This document shows positions 1 through 8,452 of a stretch of 64,000 nucleotides of DNA, piece by piece. Origin of the DNA: Gordonia gummivorans (lineage in GTDB: Bacteria > Actinomycetota > Actinomycetes > Mycobacteriales > Mycobacteriaceae); the NCBI RefSeq assembly GCF_022513585.1, contig NZ_JAKWBF010000020.1:1-64000 (forward strand), read 5' to 3'. How positions within the stretch are numbered: the stretch's first letter is position 1; each line of letters begins with the position of its first letter. The notes under the pieces were generated by a model, which worked only from the letters and a program-made list of their open reading frames with translations, ran no database searches and was not told the origin of the DNA. A program made the translations under genes and the position numbers.

Positions 1-347
1 TGCCCGCGACTCGGAGAGATCCCCGGCCAGAAACGCTGCCCGCACCGCCGGCAGGTCTTGCAGCAGGGCGCCCAGGGTCATCCACCGTCCGGCGGTGGCC
101 GGGGCACGGCGAAATGCAGGGAGACTTCGCGCAGGGCGGCTTTGTCGGGCATGCGTTTGCGGTAGCGGTCGGAGTCGGCGGACTGGACGCGGTCGAACAC
201 TTTGCGGCCCAGGTGGTAGGCGGCCAGGACTTTGCGGGCCATCACCTCGAACTCGATATGCGTGAACGCCGAAGCTGCTGTGGCCAGATCGGTTTCACCC
301 GCGTCGGCCAGTGTGGCCTCGCTGGTGTCCCGCCCCGGTTCGAACAT
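1..347 (-). pseudogene. N-terminal part of a DUF222 / 13E12-type HNH endonuclease gene, frameshifted and cut by window edge
   Basis: The ATG at 347 opens a protein beginning MFEPGRDTSE, an N-terminus typical of the DUF222 (13E12 repeat) family. The frame runs 89 codons to a TGA at 78. Downstream of about position 117 the neighbouring frame continues the family sequence (APATAGRWMTLGALL, then DLPAVRAAFLAGDLSESRA) to the window edge. One missing base near 117, in a CTG/GCA junction read on the minus strand, would join the two frames. The HNH domain would lie outside the window. Either this is a decayed copy or a base was lost in sequencing. A complete paralogue lies at 52690-54261. The DUF222 assignment rests on motif memory, not a search. 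Confidence 0.7.
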
Positions 348-370
348 GTGTCCCCTATCGCAGAGGGGTA

Positions 371-388
371 CGACAAGAATTGTTGTCG
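371..388. promoter_or_regulatory. Imperfect 18-bp palindrome upstream of the DUF222 fragment
   Basis: CGACAAGAATTGTTGTCG reads as an inverted repeat with one mismatched pair. It lies 24 bp upstream of the ATG at 347 and between two minus-strand genes. It could be an operator or the end of the upstream deoC transcript. No regulator is suggested by the sequence. Confidence 0.3.
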
Positions 389-484
389 GACTCGGAGGGG
401 TGTGGACAGAGATCTCGACGCTCTCGGCGGCAGCGGCTTCGAGGCTCGTCGACTTCGAGACGCTCCATGTCAGCGACCAGCTCC

Positions 485-1162
485 TCAGTCAGGAAAACCG
501 TCGAGCACCGCGCGCGACGCCGACAACCCCAGTCGGCTCGCGCCCGCCTCGATGAGTTCTTCGGCGAAGTCGGCCGTGCGAATGCCGCCGCTGGCCTTGA
601 CTCCGACGGTGTCGCCGACGGCGTCGCGCATCAGCCGGACGGCCTCGACGGTGGCGCCGCCAGCGGGGTGAAAGCCGGTCGAGGTCTTCACATATGACGC
701 CCCGGCGGTCGCCGCGCGGAGGCACACCTGGGTGACGGCGTCGGGGCCGACGCGGTCGAGCAGCACCGCCGACTCGATGATCACCTTGAGCAATGGACCG
801 TCGCCGATCGCCTCGCGCACGGTGAGGATGTCGCTGAAGACCTCGTCGTAGTTGCCGGCGACCGCGGCACCGACGTCGATCACCATGTCGATCTCCTCGG
901 CACCGGTGTCGACTGCGAGACGCGCCTCCGACGCCTTGACCAGCGAGTGATGCTTCCCGGACGGAAAGCCCGCGACCACGCACAGCTTCTGGGCACCACT
1001 GTCGACGGGCAGCATCGACGGCGACAGGCAAACGGCGTAAACACCCAGATCGGCCGCCTCGGCAAGGGTCGCCTCGACGTCGGCGCGGGTGGCCTCCGGC
1101 TTGAGCAGGGTGTGGTCGATGATCGCGGCGACGTCACCACGTCGTAGGTCGGTTTTGGTCAC
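485..1162 (-). CDS. deoC: Deoxyribose-phosphate aldolase
   Basis: This 225-aa cytosolic class I aldolase cleaves 2-deoxyribose-5-phosphate to glyceraldehyde-3-phosphate and acetaldehyde in deoxynucleoside catabolism. The TIM-barrel family signatures are present: [10 protein letters not shown] near the start, an Asp in MVIDVGA (about D96), the Schiff-base lysine in VKTSTGF (about K159) and the second lysine in [10 protein letters not shown] (about K189). I chose the GTG at 1162 because the family's N-terminus ([13 protein letters not shown]) begins there. The same frame stays open far upstream without homology. The gene is divergent from purU with only 27 bp between starts. In mycobacteria deoC also sits near the hbhA and murB genes. 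Confidence 0.93.
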   Translation of the reverse strand: MTKTDLRRGDVAAIIDHTLLKPEATRADVEATLAEAADLGVYAVCLSPSMLPVDSGAQKLCVVAGFPSGKHHSLVKASEARLAVDTGAEEIDMVIDVGAAVAGNYDEVFSDILTVREAIGDGPLLKVIIESAVLLDRVGPDAVTQVCLRAATAGASYVKTSTGFHPAGGATVEAVRLMRDAVGDTVGVKASGGIRTADFAEELIEAGASRLGLSASRAVLDGFPD

Positions 1163-1189
1163 AACGTCGAGCTTGGCACACTGAACTGC

Positions 1190-2071
1190 GTGTCCCCATC
1201 TGCCTCGTCCGACGACCGCTATGTGCTGACCCTCGGATGCCCGGACCGCACCGGCATCGTGGCGCGAATCTCGACCTTCCTCGCCGACATCGGCGGCTGG
1301 ATCACCGAGGCGGCTTACCACTCGGACGCCGAGACGGGCTGGTTCTTCACCCGGCAGGCTGTTCGCGCCGACTCCACCGACCTCGACGCCGACGCGGTTC
1401 GCGAGCGGTTCGCCGCCGAGGTCGCCGACGAGCTCGGCGCCGACACGGACTGGAAGCTGACCGACACCGGGCATCGCAAATCGGTGGTGCTGCTCGTCAG
1501 CAAGGAAAGCCACTGCCTGTCTGACCTCTTGGGTCGCTCCTACCGCGGCGAGTTGCCCGCCACGATCGACGCGGTGATCGGCAACCACCGCGACCTCCAG
1601 GAACTGCCCGAGCGATTCGGCATCCCCTTCCACCACGTCCCGTTCGCCGCCGACCGCAAGGCCGACGCGTTCGCCGAGGTCGGTCGCATCGTCGATGGCT
1701 ATTCGCCCGACGCCATCGTTCTCGCCCGCTTCATGCAGATCCTGCCGCCGCAGCTGTGCGACGCCTGGGCAGGCCGCGCGATCAACATCCACCACAGCTT
1801 CTTGCCGAGTTTCGTTGGGGCACGGCCCTATCACCAGGCTTTCGCCCGCGGCGTGAAGCTCATCGGCGCCACCTGCCATTACGTGACCGCCGACCTCGAC
1901 GCCGGACCGATCATCGAGCAGGATGTCATCCGCGTCGATCACGGCGACGGCGTCTCCGACATGGTGCGTCAGGGTCGTGACATCGAAACCCTGGTTCTCT
2001 CAAGGGGATTGCGCTGGCACCTCGAAGATCGCGTCCTGGTGCACGGACGCAAGACCGTGGTGTTCAACTGA
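1190..2071 (+). CDS. purU: Formyltetrahydrofolate deformylase
   Basis: This 293-aa enzyme hydrolyses 10-formyl-THF to THF and formate, balancing one-carbon pools and supplying formate for purine synthesis. Residues about 10-90 form an ACT domain ([15 protein letters not shown]). Residues about 97-293 form the formyltransferase fold, with [11 protein letters not shown] and [20 protein letters not shown], the N/H/D catalytic motifs of the family. The start is the GTG at 1190; no ATG occurs before the middle of the protein. It is divergent from deoC. A strong hairpin at 2190-2218 follows at some distance. Confidence 0.95.
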   Translation: MSPSASSDDRYVLTLGCPDRTGIVARISTFLADIGGWITEAAYHSDAETGWFFTRQAVRADSTDLDADAVRERFAAEVADELGADTDWKLTDTGHRKSVVLLVSKESHCLSDLLGRSYRGELPATIDAVIGNHRDLQELPERFGIPFHHVPFAADRKADAFAEVGRIVDGYSPDAIVLARFMQILPPQLCDAWAGRAINIHHSFLPSFVGARPYHQAFARGVKLIGATCHYVTADLDAGPIIEQDVIRVDHGDGVSDMVRQGRDIETLVLSRGLRWHLEDRVLVHGRKTVVFN

Positions 2072-2189
2072 GGACCAGGACCTCGGCATCCGAACTCTTC
2101 GAATTGCCTGACCCTTTCCTCGGATTTGCCCTGCGCGACGATCGTGGAGGCGGGAAGAGTTGAGCCGTCCAGAACGGTCCGCGTCAGCT

Positions 2190-2218
2190 GTCTCCGAGGG
2201 CATATTGCCCTCGGAGAC
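2190..2218. terminator. Bidirectional hairpin between purU and the convergent gene
   Basis: GTCTCCGAGGGC pairs perfectly with GCCCTCGGAGAC around a 5-nt loop (ATATT). It lies between convergent genes, where it could end transcripts from both sides. There is no U-tract, as is common in high-GC actinobacteria. Confidence 0.7.
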
Positions 2219-2267
2219 ACCTCAGGAAGACCGTTTCGGACACAAAAGCTGCGGCGAGCCGGTGAGG

Positions 2268-2330
2268 CCACAGGAACACGTCGACCACCCCGGTCGGTTG
2301 TCTGTACGCCTGAGCCCGGCCACGTGCACT
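2268..2330. repeat. Interspersed ~60-bp element, copy A
   Basis: The stretch begins CCACAGGAACAC and ends CCACGTGCACT, with a conserved TACGCC core. A second copy with the same ends, core and orientation is at 56999-57059. Each copy lies 3' of a minus-strand gene. The function is unknown; a small RNA, terminator-associated element or miniature repeat are all possible. Confidence 0.55.
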
Positions 2331-2404
2331 GTGCATTTGACTGGGCTCCCAGGTACAGATTGCCGCAGTTCAGGGGGCCGAAAGCAGTACTTTCGGATCA
2401 GAAG

Positions 2405-3196
2405 TCAGAAGCCTCCGAAGTCACCGCCCCCGAAATCCCCACCGCCGAAGTCACTTCCGAAGTCGCCGCCACCGAAGTCGCCGGGATCGCCGCCGCTGGG
2501 ATCACCACCGCCCATGTCTCCCCCGTCGAACGCACTCGCGTCCGATCCATCACCGGCGCCGTTCTCGAAAGCCGTTGCGTCGTAATTGACTCCGGCCATT
2601 CCGGCGAACAGCGTCGAGAACAGGAGCATCGAGCCGACGCCCCAGGCGCCGGCCACCAGTGCGGGTTTCCACCACGGTTCGGAGTACCAGCCTGCGGGCA
2701 CGGGGCGTCCGGCAACCCGACCGCCCGGATAGTAGTTCGGCGTGCGCGACGACGGAGTGGGCGACGCCTCCACCTCGCGGCCCTCGAATTCGACGGACCG
2801 GTCCTCGGTCACCGCGCCCGCGCTCTTCTGACCGTCGAGCTCCGGGATGGGCGGACCGGGATCCATGTTCATCGCGGTTCGCGCCGCGCGGATGTAGTAG
2901 AGCCCCTCGATGGCCGTCTGCTTGGCCAGACGCGCCTGCGCGGGCGTCGCGGCCTGGTCGATCTGCGACCCCGCAGCAGTGTGCCGTTCCGCGGCGTCGG
3001 CGAGCGCCGCCTTGGACGCGGGCGAATCCCCCACCAGCAGGTAGACCTGACCACCGAGACGCTCGATGGCCTGTCGGGCGTCGGCCTTGGCGTCGTCGAG
3101 CGCTTCGGCACGGCTGGTGCCCGACCGATTCTGCGCGACGACGACCACCGCGACCACGATCAGAACAACGACGATGATCAGGATGAGGGTCGGCAT
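2405..3196 (-). CDS. Membrane-anchored protein with Gly/Asp/Phe-rich C-terminus
   Basis: This is a 263-aa protein. Residues 1-21 are one strong hydrophobic helix (MPTLILIIVVVLIVVAVVVV), likely an uncleaved N-terminal anchor. Residues about 25-110 are Ala/Glu-rich and helical (ALADAAERHTAAGSQ). A second hydrophobic stretch is near residue 175-195 (WKPALVAGAWGVGSMLLFS). The last 60 residues are low complexity with GGGDFGG repeats. I recall similar actinobacterial proteins carrying the label DUF1542, but I cannot confirm that. It is followed upstream on the same strand by the LmeA-like gene, 94 bp away. The role is unknown; an envelope location is likely. Confidence 0.75.
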   Translation of the reverse strand: MPTLILIIVVVLIVVAVVVVAQNRSGTSRAEALDDAKADARQAIERLGGQVYLLVGDSPASKAALADAAERHTAAGSQIDQAATPAQARLAKQTAIEGLYYIRAARTAMNMDPGPPIPELDGQKSAGAVTEDRSVEFEGREVEASPTPSSRTPNYYPGGRVAGRPVPAGWYSEPWWKPALVAGAWGVGSMLLFSTLFAGMAGVNYDATAFENGAGDGSDASAFDGGDMGGGDPSGGDPGDFGGGDFGSDFGGGDFGGGDFGGF

Positions 3197-3234
3197 CGAA
3201 ACTCCAGGGTTGACGGCGGTCGGACCCGATCAGG

Positions 3235-3249
3235 CGGGCCGACGGCCCG
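3235..3249 (-). terminator. Short GC hairpin between the LmeA-like gene and the Gly-rich membrane gene
   Basis: CGGGCC-GAC-GGCCCG forms a 6-bp stem just 3' of the LmeA-like gene. It is compact and may be only a weak or attenuating terminator. Confidence 0.35.
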
Positions 3250-3290
3250 ACAAACCGGACACCTCCAGCGTACCGACGAACCGAGCGACG

Positions 3291-4550
3291 TCAGACGATC
3301 GAGCAGTCCACCGACTCGCTGGAATTCGCCATCATCGTCTTCTCGAACCGAACGTCCTTGCCGTTCAGCGCGAAATCGACACCGGTCGCGGTCACCTTGA
3401 GGTTGGTCATGGTGACCTCGTTGAAGAATGACCCGAACATCTGCGGAGTCACCTGGTCGATGATCTGCTGGGCGAAGTTCGGCGGGATCGCGATGCTGCT
3501 CAGGATCGGGATGTCGGCGGTCACCTTGACGGCCTGGAAGGTCACCTTGCCGTCGGTCAGGATCGGTTTGATGACGGTGATCACCGGGATCATCATGAAC
3601 AGCGCCGGGAAGTTCGACACCACCTCGATGGTCTGGTCGGCCGGGTTGCCGGTGATCTTCTCGATGCCACCGGCCATGCCGGTGGGCTGACCGTTCGGAT
3701 CGGTGCCGTTCCCCTGCTCCTTGCCCGCCGCGACCACGCGATCGAAGGTGACCGCTCCGGTGGCATCGAGGCTGCCGAACCGTACCGCGTCCGAACCGTC
3801 GTTGGTGATGTTCTCGGCCCGACCGTCGAGCGCGATGCCGTTGATGTTCATCCGCCCGTCGACGCTGCCGATGTCACCGCCGGACGTCGCGACGTTCTCG
3901 ACACGGGCATCGATGAGCTCGCCGTTGTCGCCACTGCCGTGGAGCTCGGCCCACGGCGCCTTGCCGCTGATCCACTGCAACACGATCGGCTTCTTGCTCA
4001 ACGACACCTCGACGGGGAATCCCGACGACTTGCTGATGGAGTCCGACACACAGTTCGTCAGTCGATTCCGCAAATACAGTTCGCTACCGACGCCGGCGAT
4101 GACCAGTACGAGCACCACCGCAACCACGGAGGCGATGACAATCTGCGTCACGCTGCGCTTCTTCCTGCCGGGTGCCGACCGAACCGCGCGCGACCCTCCT
4201 GCCGGAGTGACGGCCGGTTGCGGACCGGACGCCGGCGGGATCGGTCCGAAGTCATCGGCCGGGTTGGCGCCGGTCTCGAACTGGGCGGTACTCGAGCCGA
4301 CTGCTGGAGAGCCCGCCACGCTGGAGTAGGCGCGTGGAGAGGGCGCTGTCGACGCCCGCTCGAACTGTTCCGTCGCGGGGGAATCGTCGTTGCGCATGGA
4401 GGGCCCGATCGTCGTCCCGGCCCCCGACGTGGTTTCCGCAGACGTGGTGTCCGCAGTGGGCTGCTCGGTGGTCGGCGCGTCGTGTTCGCCGCCGGACCCG
4501 GGCGATGCCGGTTCGGCGGGCGACGGTCGATCGGTGTTGTCGTCAGTCAT
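3291..4550 (-). CDS. LmeA-like phospholipid-binding protein (DUF2993)
   Basis: This 419-aa protein has three parts. Residues 1-150 are a low-complexity Pro/Thr/Ser/Ala cytoplasmic region. A basic stretch (PGRKKRS) is followed by one transmembrane helix near 160-180 (VIASVVAVVLVLVIAGVG). The rest is an extracytoplasmic beta-rich DUF2993 domain (LTNCVSDSISKSSGFPVEVSL...), including VTADIPILSSIAIPP. LmeA proteins act in mannosylated glycolipid maturation and envelope lipid handling in mycobacteria. The nearest positional match I recall is Rv0479c. I chose the ATG at 4550 (MTDDNTD) because GAGGA precedes it at good spacing; the frame is open 57 nt further upstream. Confidence 0.85.
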   Translation of the reverse strand: MTDDNTDRPSPAEPASPGSGGEHDAPTTEQPTADTTSAETTSGAGTTIGPSMRNDDSPATEQFERASTAPSPRAYSSVAGSPAVGSSTAQFETGANPADDFGPIPPASGPQPAVTPAGGSRAVRSAPGRKKRSVTQIVIASVVAVVLVLVIAGVGSELYLRNRLTNCVSDSISKSSGFPVEVSLSKKPIVLQWISGKAPWAELHGSGDNGELIDARVENVATSGGDIGSVDGRMNINGIALDGRAENITNDGSDAVRFGSLDATGAVTFDRVVAAGKEQGNGTDPNGQPTGMAGGIEKITGNPADQTIEVVSNFPALFMMIPVITVIKPILTDGKVTFQAVKVTADIPILSSIAIPPNFAQQIIDQVTPQMFGSFFNEVTMTNLKVTATGVDFALNGKDVRFEKTMMANSSESVDCSIV

Positions 4551-4575
4551 GGATTCCGTCCTCGGTGGGTGGGCT

Positions 4576-5424
4576 TCACGCCCGCCCGTCGGGGTTCTCG
4601 GTGTCAATGCGATGGGGTGTCAACGCGGTGGGAAGGTGAATCTCGTTGGCGAGAACGGCCAATTGCTTGCGGGCCTTCTCCACCAGGGCCAGGTCGAGCT
4701 CATGAACGTCGAGCTTGACGCTCTCGTCGTACGCGGCGACCACCGTACCGAAGGGATCTGTGATTTGGCTGTGCCCTATTCCGGTGGGTGCACCGGAGTC
4801 GGCCACGTCGGGATCGGCAGGTACCGCCTGTCCGACACCCACCACGAATGACGTCGAATCCAGCGCCCTAGCCGTTACCAGAACCTCCCATTGGTGACGC
4901 TTTCCCGGGCCCGCACCCCATGATGTCGGCACGACGATGACGTCGGCGCCCAGACGCGCGAGCCCGCTGAACAACCCCGGAAATCTCACGTCGTAGCAGG
5001 TGGCAACGCCGACCGTCGTGCCGCCGACGTCGAAGGTCACCGGTGTCGTGCCAGGTGCGACCGTCCGCGACTCCTGGAAGCCGAAGGCGTCGTAGAGATG
5101 GAGCTTGTCGTAGCCGACCCGGGTGCCGTCGGGCTGCGCGATCAGCAGCGTGTTGTAGACCCGACCGTCGTCGGCGGGGGTGAACATGCCGGCCACCGCG
5201 GTGATCCCGGACTCGACGGCGGCTGCCACCACGGCGTCGGCCCACGGCCCGTCGATCGGCTGGGCGATCGGCTTCAGTGGCACCCCGAACCGGCACATGG
5301 CGGCTTCGGGGAAGACCACCAGGTCGGCGCCCTGCGCGGCCGCGTCGCGAATCCCGGCGACCACCGTCGACAGGTTTGCCGCCGGGTCGTCGCCGGAACT
5401 GATCTGGGCCATCGCCACACGCAT
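4576..5424 (-). CDS. Nitrilase-superfamily C-N hydrolase (amidohydrolase)
   Basis: This 282-aa cytosolic hydrolase has the full nitrilase triad: Glu40 in VVFPEAAM, Lys106 in YDKLHLYD and Cys142 in ATCYDVRFP. The length and the DAFGFQES segment fit the Nit/omega-amidase-like branch (mycobacterial Rv0480c position). The natural substrate cannot be read from sequence; deaminated glutathione or omega-amides are the usual ones in this branch. I chose the ATG at 5424 (MRVAMAQISS) because the fold starts there. It lies 10 bp downstream of the methyltransferase gene, so they are probably co-transcribed. Confidence 0.9.
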   Translation of the reverse strand: MRVAMAQISSGDDPAANLSTVVAGIRDAAAQGADLVVFPEAAMCRFGVPLKPIAQPIDGPWADAVVAAAVESGITAVAGMFTPADDGRVYNTLLIAQPDGTRVGYDKLHLYDAFGFQESRTVAPGTTPVTFDVGGTTVGVATCYDVRFPGLFSGLARLGADVIVVPTSWGAGPGKRHQWEVLVTARALDSTSFVVGVGQAVPADPDVADSGAPTGIGHSQITDPFGTVVAAYDESVKLDVHELDLALVEKARKQLAVLANEIHLPTALTPHRIDTENPDGRA

Positions 5425-5434
5425 ACCGGCCACC

Positions 5435-6220
5435 CTAACGGGAGCGCAGGGGGGCAACCAGACTCCAAGGAACCGACAGGATGTTGTCGACGGACCGGCC
5501 ACGTGGCACCGCGCAATCGACCCCGCGCTGTCTGAGCAGCCCCAGCGCCGCCCGCCACCGGGCTCGCGGCCCGTAGGGCGCATGCGGTGCCGCGATATCC
5601 CAACACTGGTCGGCGACGGTGAGCAGCCGGTGGATCGGCTCACCCGGCACATTGCGGTGAATGAGGGCCTTGGGAAGGCGTTCGGCCATGTCCGACGGCC
5701 GGTCGGTGTGCTCGGGCGCCCAGCTCAGCGTCAGGCTGACCGGACCGTCGGCGTCGAGCAGTATCCAGGCGCAACGTCGGCCGATCTCGTCGCACGTGCC
5801 CTCGACGATGACACCGGTCGGGGCGAGTGCGGCCCGCATCTGCGTCCACGCCGCCGCGACCTCGTCTTCGTCGTACTGACGCAGGACGTTGAACGCGCGG
5901 ACGACGTCAGGCCGCAGACCGGCCAGTTCGAACCCGCCGAGGGCAAAACGGACGCCGTCGCGGGATTCGACAACCCGCTCCGGATCGATCTCCAACCCCA
6001 CGACCTGAACCGTGGGTGCGACGGTCCGCAGACGGGAAGCCATCTCGAGGGTGGTGTCGGGACGCGCGCCGTAGCCGAGGTCGACGACGAGTGGCGTCGA
6101 CCTCGACAGCGCAGCCAGGACTCGCGGTTCGTGCGCCATCCACCGGTCGATGCGGCGCAGGCGATTGATGTTGGTGGTGCCGCGGGTGATCCTCCCCTGC
6201 CGCGACCCGCCCGACGTCAC
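5435..6220 (-). CDS. Class I SAM-dependent methyltransferase-like protein
   Basis: This 261-aa protein has a Rossmann methyltransferase core: VVDLGYGARPDTTLEMA (motif I), VVGLEIDPERV (motif II) and VIVEGTCDEIGRR. No substrate signature is recognised. The GTG start at 6220 overlaps the TGA of the upstream DUF2505 gene (GTGA), and its end is 10 bp from the nitrilase start. This gives a tightly coupled DUF2505-DUF2505-methyltransferase-nitrilase operon. Similar genes occur in this spot in other Mycobacteriales. Confidence 0.8.
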   Translation of the reverse strand: MTSGGSRQGRITRGTTNINRLRRIDRWMAHEPRVLAALSRSTPLVVDLGYGARPDTTLEMASRLRTVAPTVQVVGLEIDPERVVESRDGVRFALGGFELAGLRPDVVRAFNVLRQYDEDEVAAAWTQMRAALAPTGVIVEGTCDEIGRRCAWILLDADGPVSLTLSWAPEHTDRPSDMAERLPKALIHRNVPGEPIHRLLTVADQCWDIAAPHAPYGPRARWRAALGLLRQRGVDCAVPRGRSVDNILSVPWSLVAPLRSR

Positions 6221-6726
6221 AAGTTCTTGTCGATCCAGTCCTTGGCGTACTCCGCCTCGGCCCGGAACAGGTCGACGAGGTTCACCAGCATCATCTGCTC
6301 GAGCTTCGCGTTGACGAACGGGATGAAGACCTTGACCTCGGTGGTCTTGCGGATCGTGCAGCCGGTGTCGGTGGGGAACAGCTCCTGCCAGCCGTTGAGG
6401 CTGCCCGGTCCGGCCGGGATCGACGCGTTGTAGGTGCCCTTGGTGTTGTCCGGGTCGTACGGACCGAAGGACTCCTCACGGGTGATGACCATGTCCTTCA
6501 TCAACACCGTCTGCGCCAGCGCCGGAAGCTGGTCGCGTCCGATCGTCTGCTTCAGAGTTGCGCGCAGCCCGGTCTCGTCGGACGTGAACGATGCGACCTC
6601 GCAGTGCGGGGAGATCATCTGGAACCCCGCCATCATGTCTTCCCAGTACTGGCGGGTGCTCTGCGCCTGATAGAGCTTCTCCGCAGGGTGCTTGTAACGT
6701 GCGGAATAGCTGAGCCGTCGTGCCAT
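6217..6726 (-). CDS. DUF2505 family protein, copy 1
   Basis: This 169-aa protein has the START/SRPBCC-like DUF2505 pattern: MARRLSYSARYKHPAEKLYQA, a YWEDMMAGF helix, and a C-terminal amphipathic helix (FRAEAEYAKDWIDKNL). It corresponds in position to Rv0481c. SRPBCC folds bind hydrophobic ligands; the ligand here is unknown. I prefer the ATG at 6726 over the in-frame GTG at 6732 because MARRL matches the family. It lies 10 bp downstream of a divergent-in-sequence paralogue (6737-7237). Confidence 0.85.
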   Translation of the reverse strand: MARRLSYSARYKHPAEKLYQAQSTRQYWEDMMAGFQMISPHCEVASFTSDETGLRATLKQTIGRDQLPALAQTVLMKDMVITREESFGPYDPDNTKGTYNASIPAGPGSLNGWQELFPTDTGCTIRKTTEVKVFIPFVNAKLEQMMLVNLVDLFRAEAEYAKDWIDKNL

Positions 6727-6736
6727 AGGCACCAGG

Positions 6737-7237
6737 CTACGTCAGGCGATTCTCCTGCTCCCAATCGACGGTGTGCCCGTGTTCGGCGTCGAGCAAGTCG
6801 ATCAACTGACCGATAACCGACTTCTCGATCTTCCCACCGAGCAGCGGAATGCTCACCGCGACGTCCGCGGTGTAGTCGGTTCGGGCCGGATCCCCCGTGG
6901 TCACGACCGTCCCGCGGATCTTCACCGGCGCGCCGTCGACGGTCGCGCTGATCTCACCGTCGACCTTGTCACCCACCAACCGATAGGTGTTGCGACGCGG
7001 GATCTCCATGTCGCCGGGCTTGATCTTGGTAACGCTCGACGGCAGCTTGTCGGCCGGCACACCCTGATGCATCTCGACCACCACCGTGTCGCCGTCGAGG
7101 GTGAAGGAGTCGACCCGGCCGTGGCTGGAATTGATGCGCGCGACCAGGTCGTGCCAGTACTGCTCGGTGGACACGATCTCCCACAACCGCTGCGTGGAAA
7201 AGGGATAGGAGACCGAATGCTGCAGCTTGCTCGACAT
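6737..7237 (-). CDS. DUF2505 family protein, copy 2
   Basis: This 166-aa protein starts MSSKLQHSVSYPFSTQRLWEIV. It shares the layout of its neighbour at 6217-6726: an N-terminal strand, then a YWHDLVARI helix, beta-strands and a C-terminal helix ending DWEQENRLT. The two are tandem paralogues with low identity, so the duplication is old. The gene is divergent from murB, 32 bp between starts. Confidence 0.82.
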   Translation of the reverse strand: MSSKLQHSVSYPFSTQRLWEIVSTEQYWHDLVARINSSHGRVDSFTLDGDTVVVEMHQGVPADKLPSSVTKIKPGDMEIPRRNTYRLVGDKVDGEISATVDGAPVKIRGTVVTTGDPARTDYTADVAVSIPLLGGKIEKSVIGQLIDLLDAEHGHTVDWEQENRLT

Positions 7238-7269
7238 GGGCGCAACGCTACCCGGTTGGACGCGACCGG

Positions 7270-8430
7270 GTGACCGAGCACGTCCAACAGCAACCGATGA
7301 CCCAGACCACTACCGAGGACGCAGACAGCTACCGTTGGGGCGTGACCGACATCCGCCACGCCGCCCCGCTGGCCGACCTGACCACTCTGCGTCTCGGCGG
7401 TCCCGCCCGCGACCTGGTCCGCTGTCCGGACACACGCGGCGTCGTGGAGACCGTCATCGACCTCGACCGGCAGGCCGAACCCGTCCTGATCATCGGCGGC
7501 GGCTCCAACCTCGTCATCGCCGACGAGGGGTTCGACGGCACCGCCGTGGTGATCGGCAGCGAGAAGATCGAATTCGGCACCGGCCGTGAATCCGGCCGCA
7601 GCCACGTGACCGCCGACGCCGGCGTGACCTGGGACGACCTTGTGGCAGCCACGCTCGATGCCGGGTTCGGCGGGCTGGAATGCCTGTCGGGCATCCCCGG
7701 CGCGGCTGGTGCGACACCGGTACAGAATGTCGGGGCCTACGGCGTCGAGGTGTCGGATGTGTTGCGCGAGGTGCAGGTGCTCGACCGCCGCTCGGGCGGA
7801 CTCCGCTGGGTTGCGCCAGCCGAACTCGGACTGGGCTACCGGACCAGCAATCTGAAGCATCGTGACGACTTCGTCGTCGTCGCAGTCTCGTTCTGGCTCA
7901 ACGAGAATCGACTCAGCCAGCCCATCCGCTACCGCGAACTGTCGACGCTGCTCGGGGTCGAGCCCGGCGAACGGGTCGACGCCGCTGCGGCACGCGAGCA
8001 GGTGGTCGGGCTGCGGCGCGCCAAGGGCATGGTCCTCGACGCCGACGACCACGACACCTGGAGTGCCGGTTCGTTTTTCACCAATCCCATCCTCGACGCC
8101 GAGGAGGCAGCAATGGCCGTGCGTCGGATCACCGAAGTGCTCGGCGCCGACATCAGCGTGCCGTCGTACCCGGCTGACGCAGCGGACTCCTCGGCCGGCA
8201 TCAAGCTCTCGGCGGGCTGGCTCATCGAGCGGGCCGGCTTCGCCCGCGGCTATCCGGGACCCGACTCGCCGGTGCGCTTGTCCACGAAACACACTCTGGC
8301 GCTGACCAATCGGGGCGACGCCACCACCGACGAACTACTCTCCCTCGCACGCGACGTCCGCGACGGGGTCCACGACGCCTTCGGTGTGACGTTGCGTCCC
8401 GAACCCGTGCTCGTCAACTGCGAGCTGTAG
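7270..8430 (+). CDS. murB: UDP-N-acetylenolpyruvoylglucosamine reductase
   Basis: This 386-aa FAD enzyme reduces UDP-GlcNAc-enolpyruvate to UDP-MurNAc in peptidoglycan synthesis. Signatures seen: TTLRLGGPARDLV, the FAD-binding IIGGGSNLVIAD, GLECLSGIPGAAGATPVQNVGAYG, GYRTSNLK, the GSFFTNP segment with the catalytic Ser, and SAGWLIERAGF near the end with a later Glu (EPVLVN). The ORF can start at the GTG 7270, the ATG 7297 or the GTG 7341; the first 25 residues are not conserved-looking, so a later start is possible. It is the right-hand end of the deoC-murB synteny block. Confidence 0.95.
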   Translation: MTEHVQQQPMTQTTTEDADSYRWGVTDIRHAAPLADLTTLRLGGPARDLVRCPDTRGVVETVIDLDRQAEPVLIIGGGSNLVIADEGFDGTAVVIGSEKIEFGTGRESGRSHVTADAGVTWDDLVAATLDAGFGGLECLSGIPGAAGATPVQNVGAYGVEVSDVLREVQVLDRRSGGLRWVAPAELGLGYRTSNLKHRDDFVVVAVSFWLNENRLSQPIRYRELSTLLGVEPGERVDAAAAREQVVGLRRAKGMVLDADDHDTWSAGSFFTNPILDAEEAAMAVRRITEVLGADISVPSYPADAADSSAGIKLSAGWLIERAGFARGYPGPDSPVRLSTKHTLALTNRGDATTDELLSLARDVRDGVHDAFGVTLRPEPVLVNCEL

Positions 8431-8452
8431 CGCTTCTGCCTGGCTGCCGGGC

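Larger units (their letters stand above)
2072..2404. other. Convergent intergenic region, 333 bp
   Basis: This gap lies between purU (+) and the Gly-rich membrane protein gene (-). It holds a perfect 12-bp-stem hairpin (2190-2218) and one copy of a roughly 60-bp interspersed repeat (about 2268-2330). I see no coding sequence; open frames across it have no start/RBS and no family resemblance. Confidence 0.6.

Noticed and set aside
485..1942. A deoC start far upstream, inside purU
   Set aside because: The frame is open only because of the purU antisense strand; family homology begins at the GTG at 1162.
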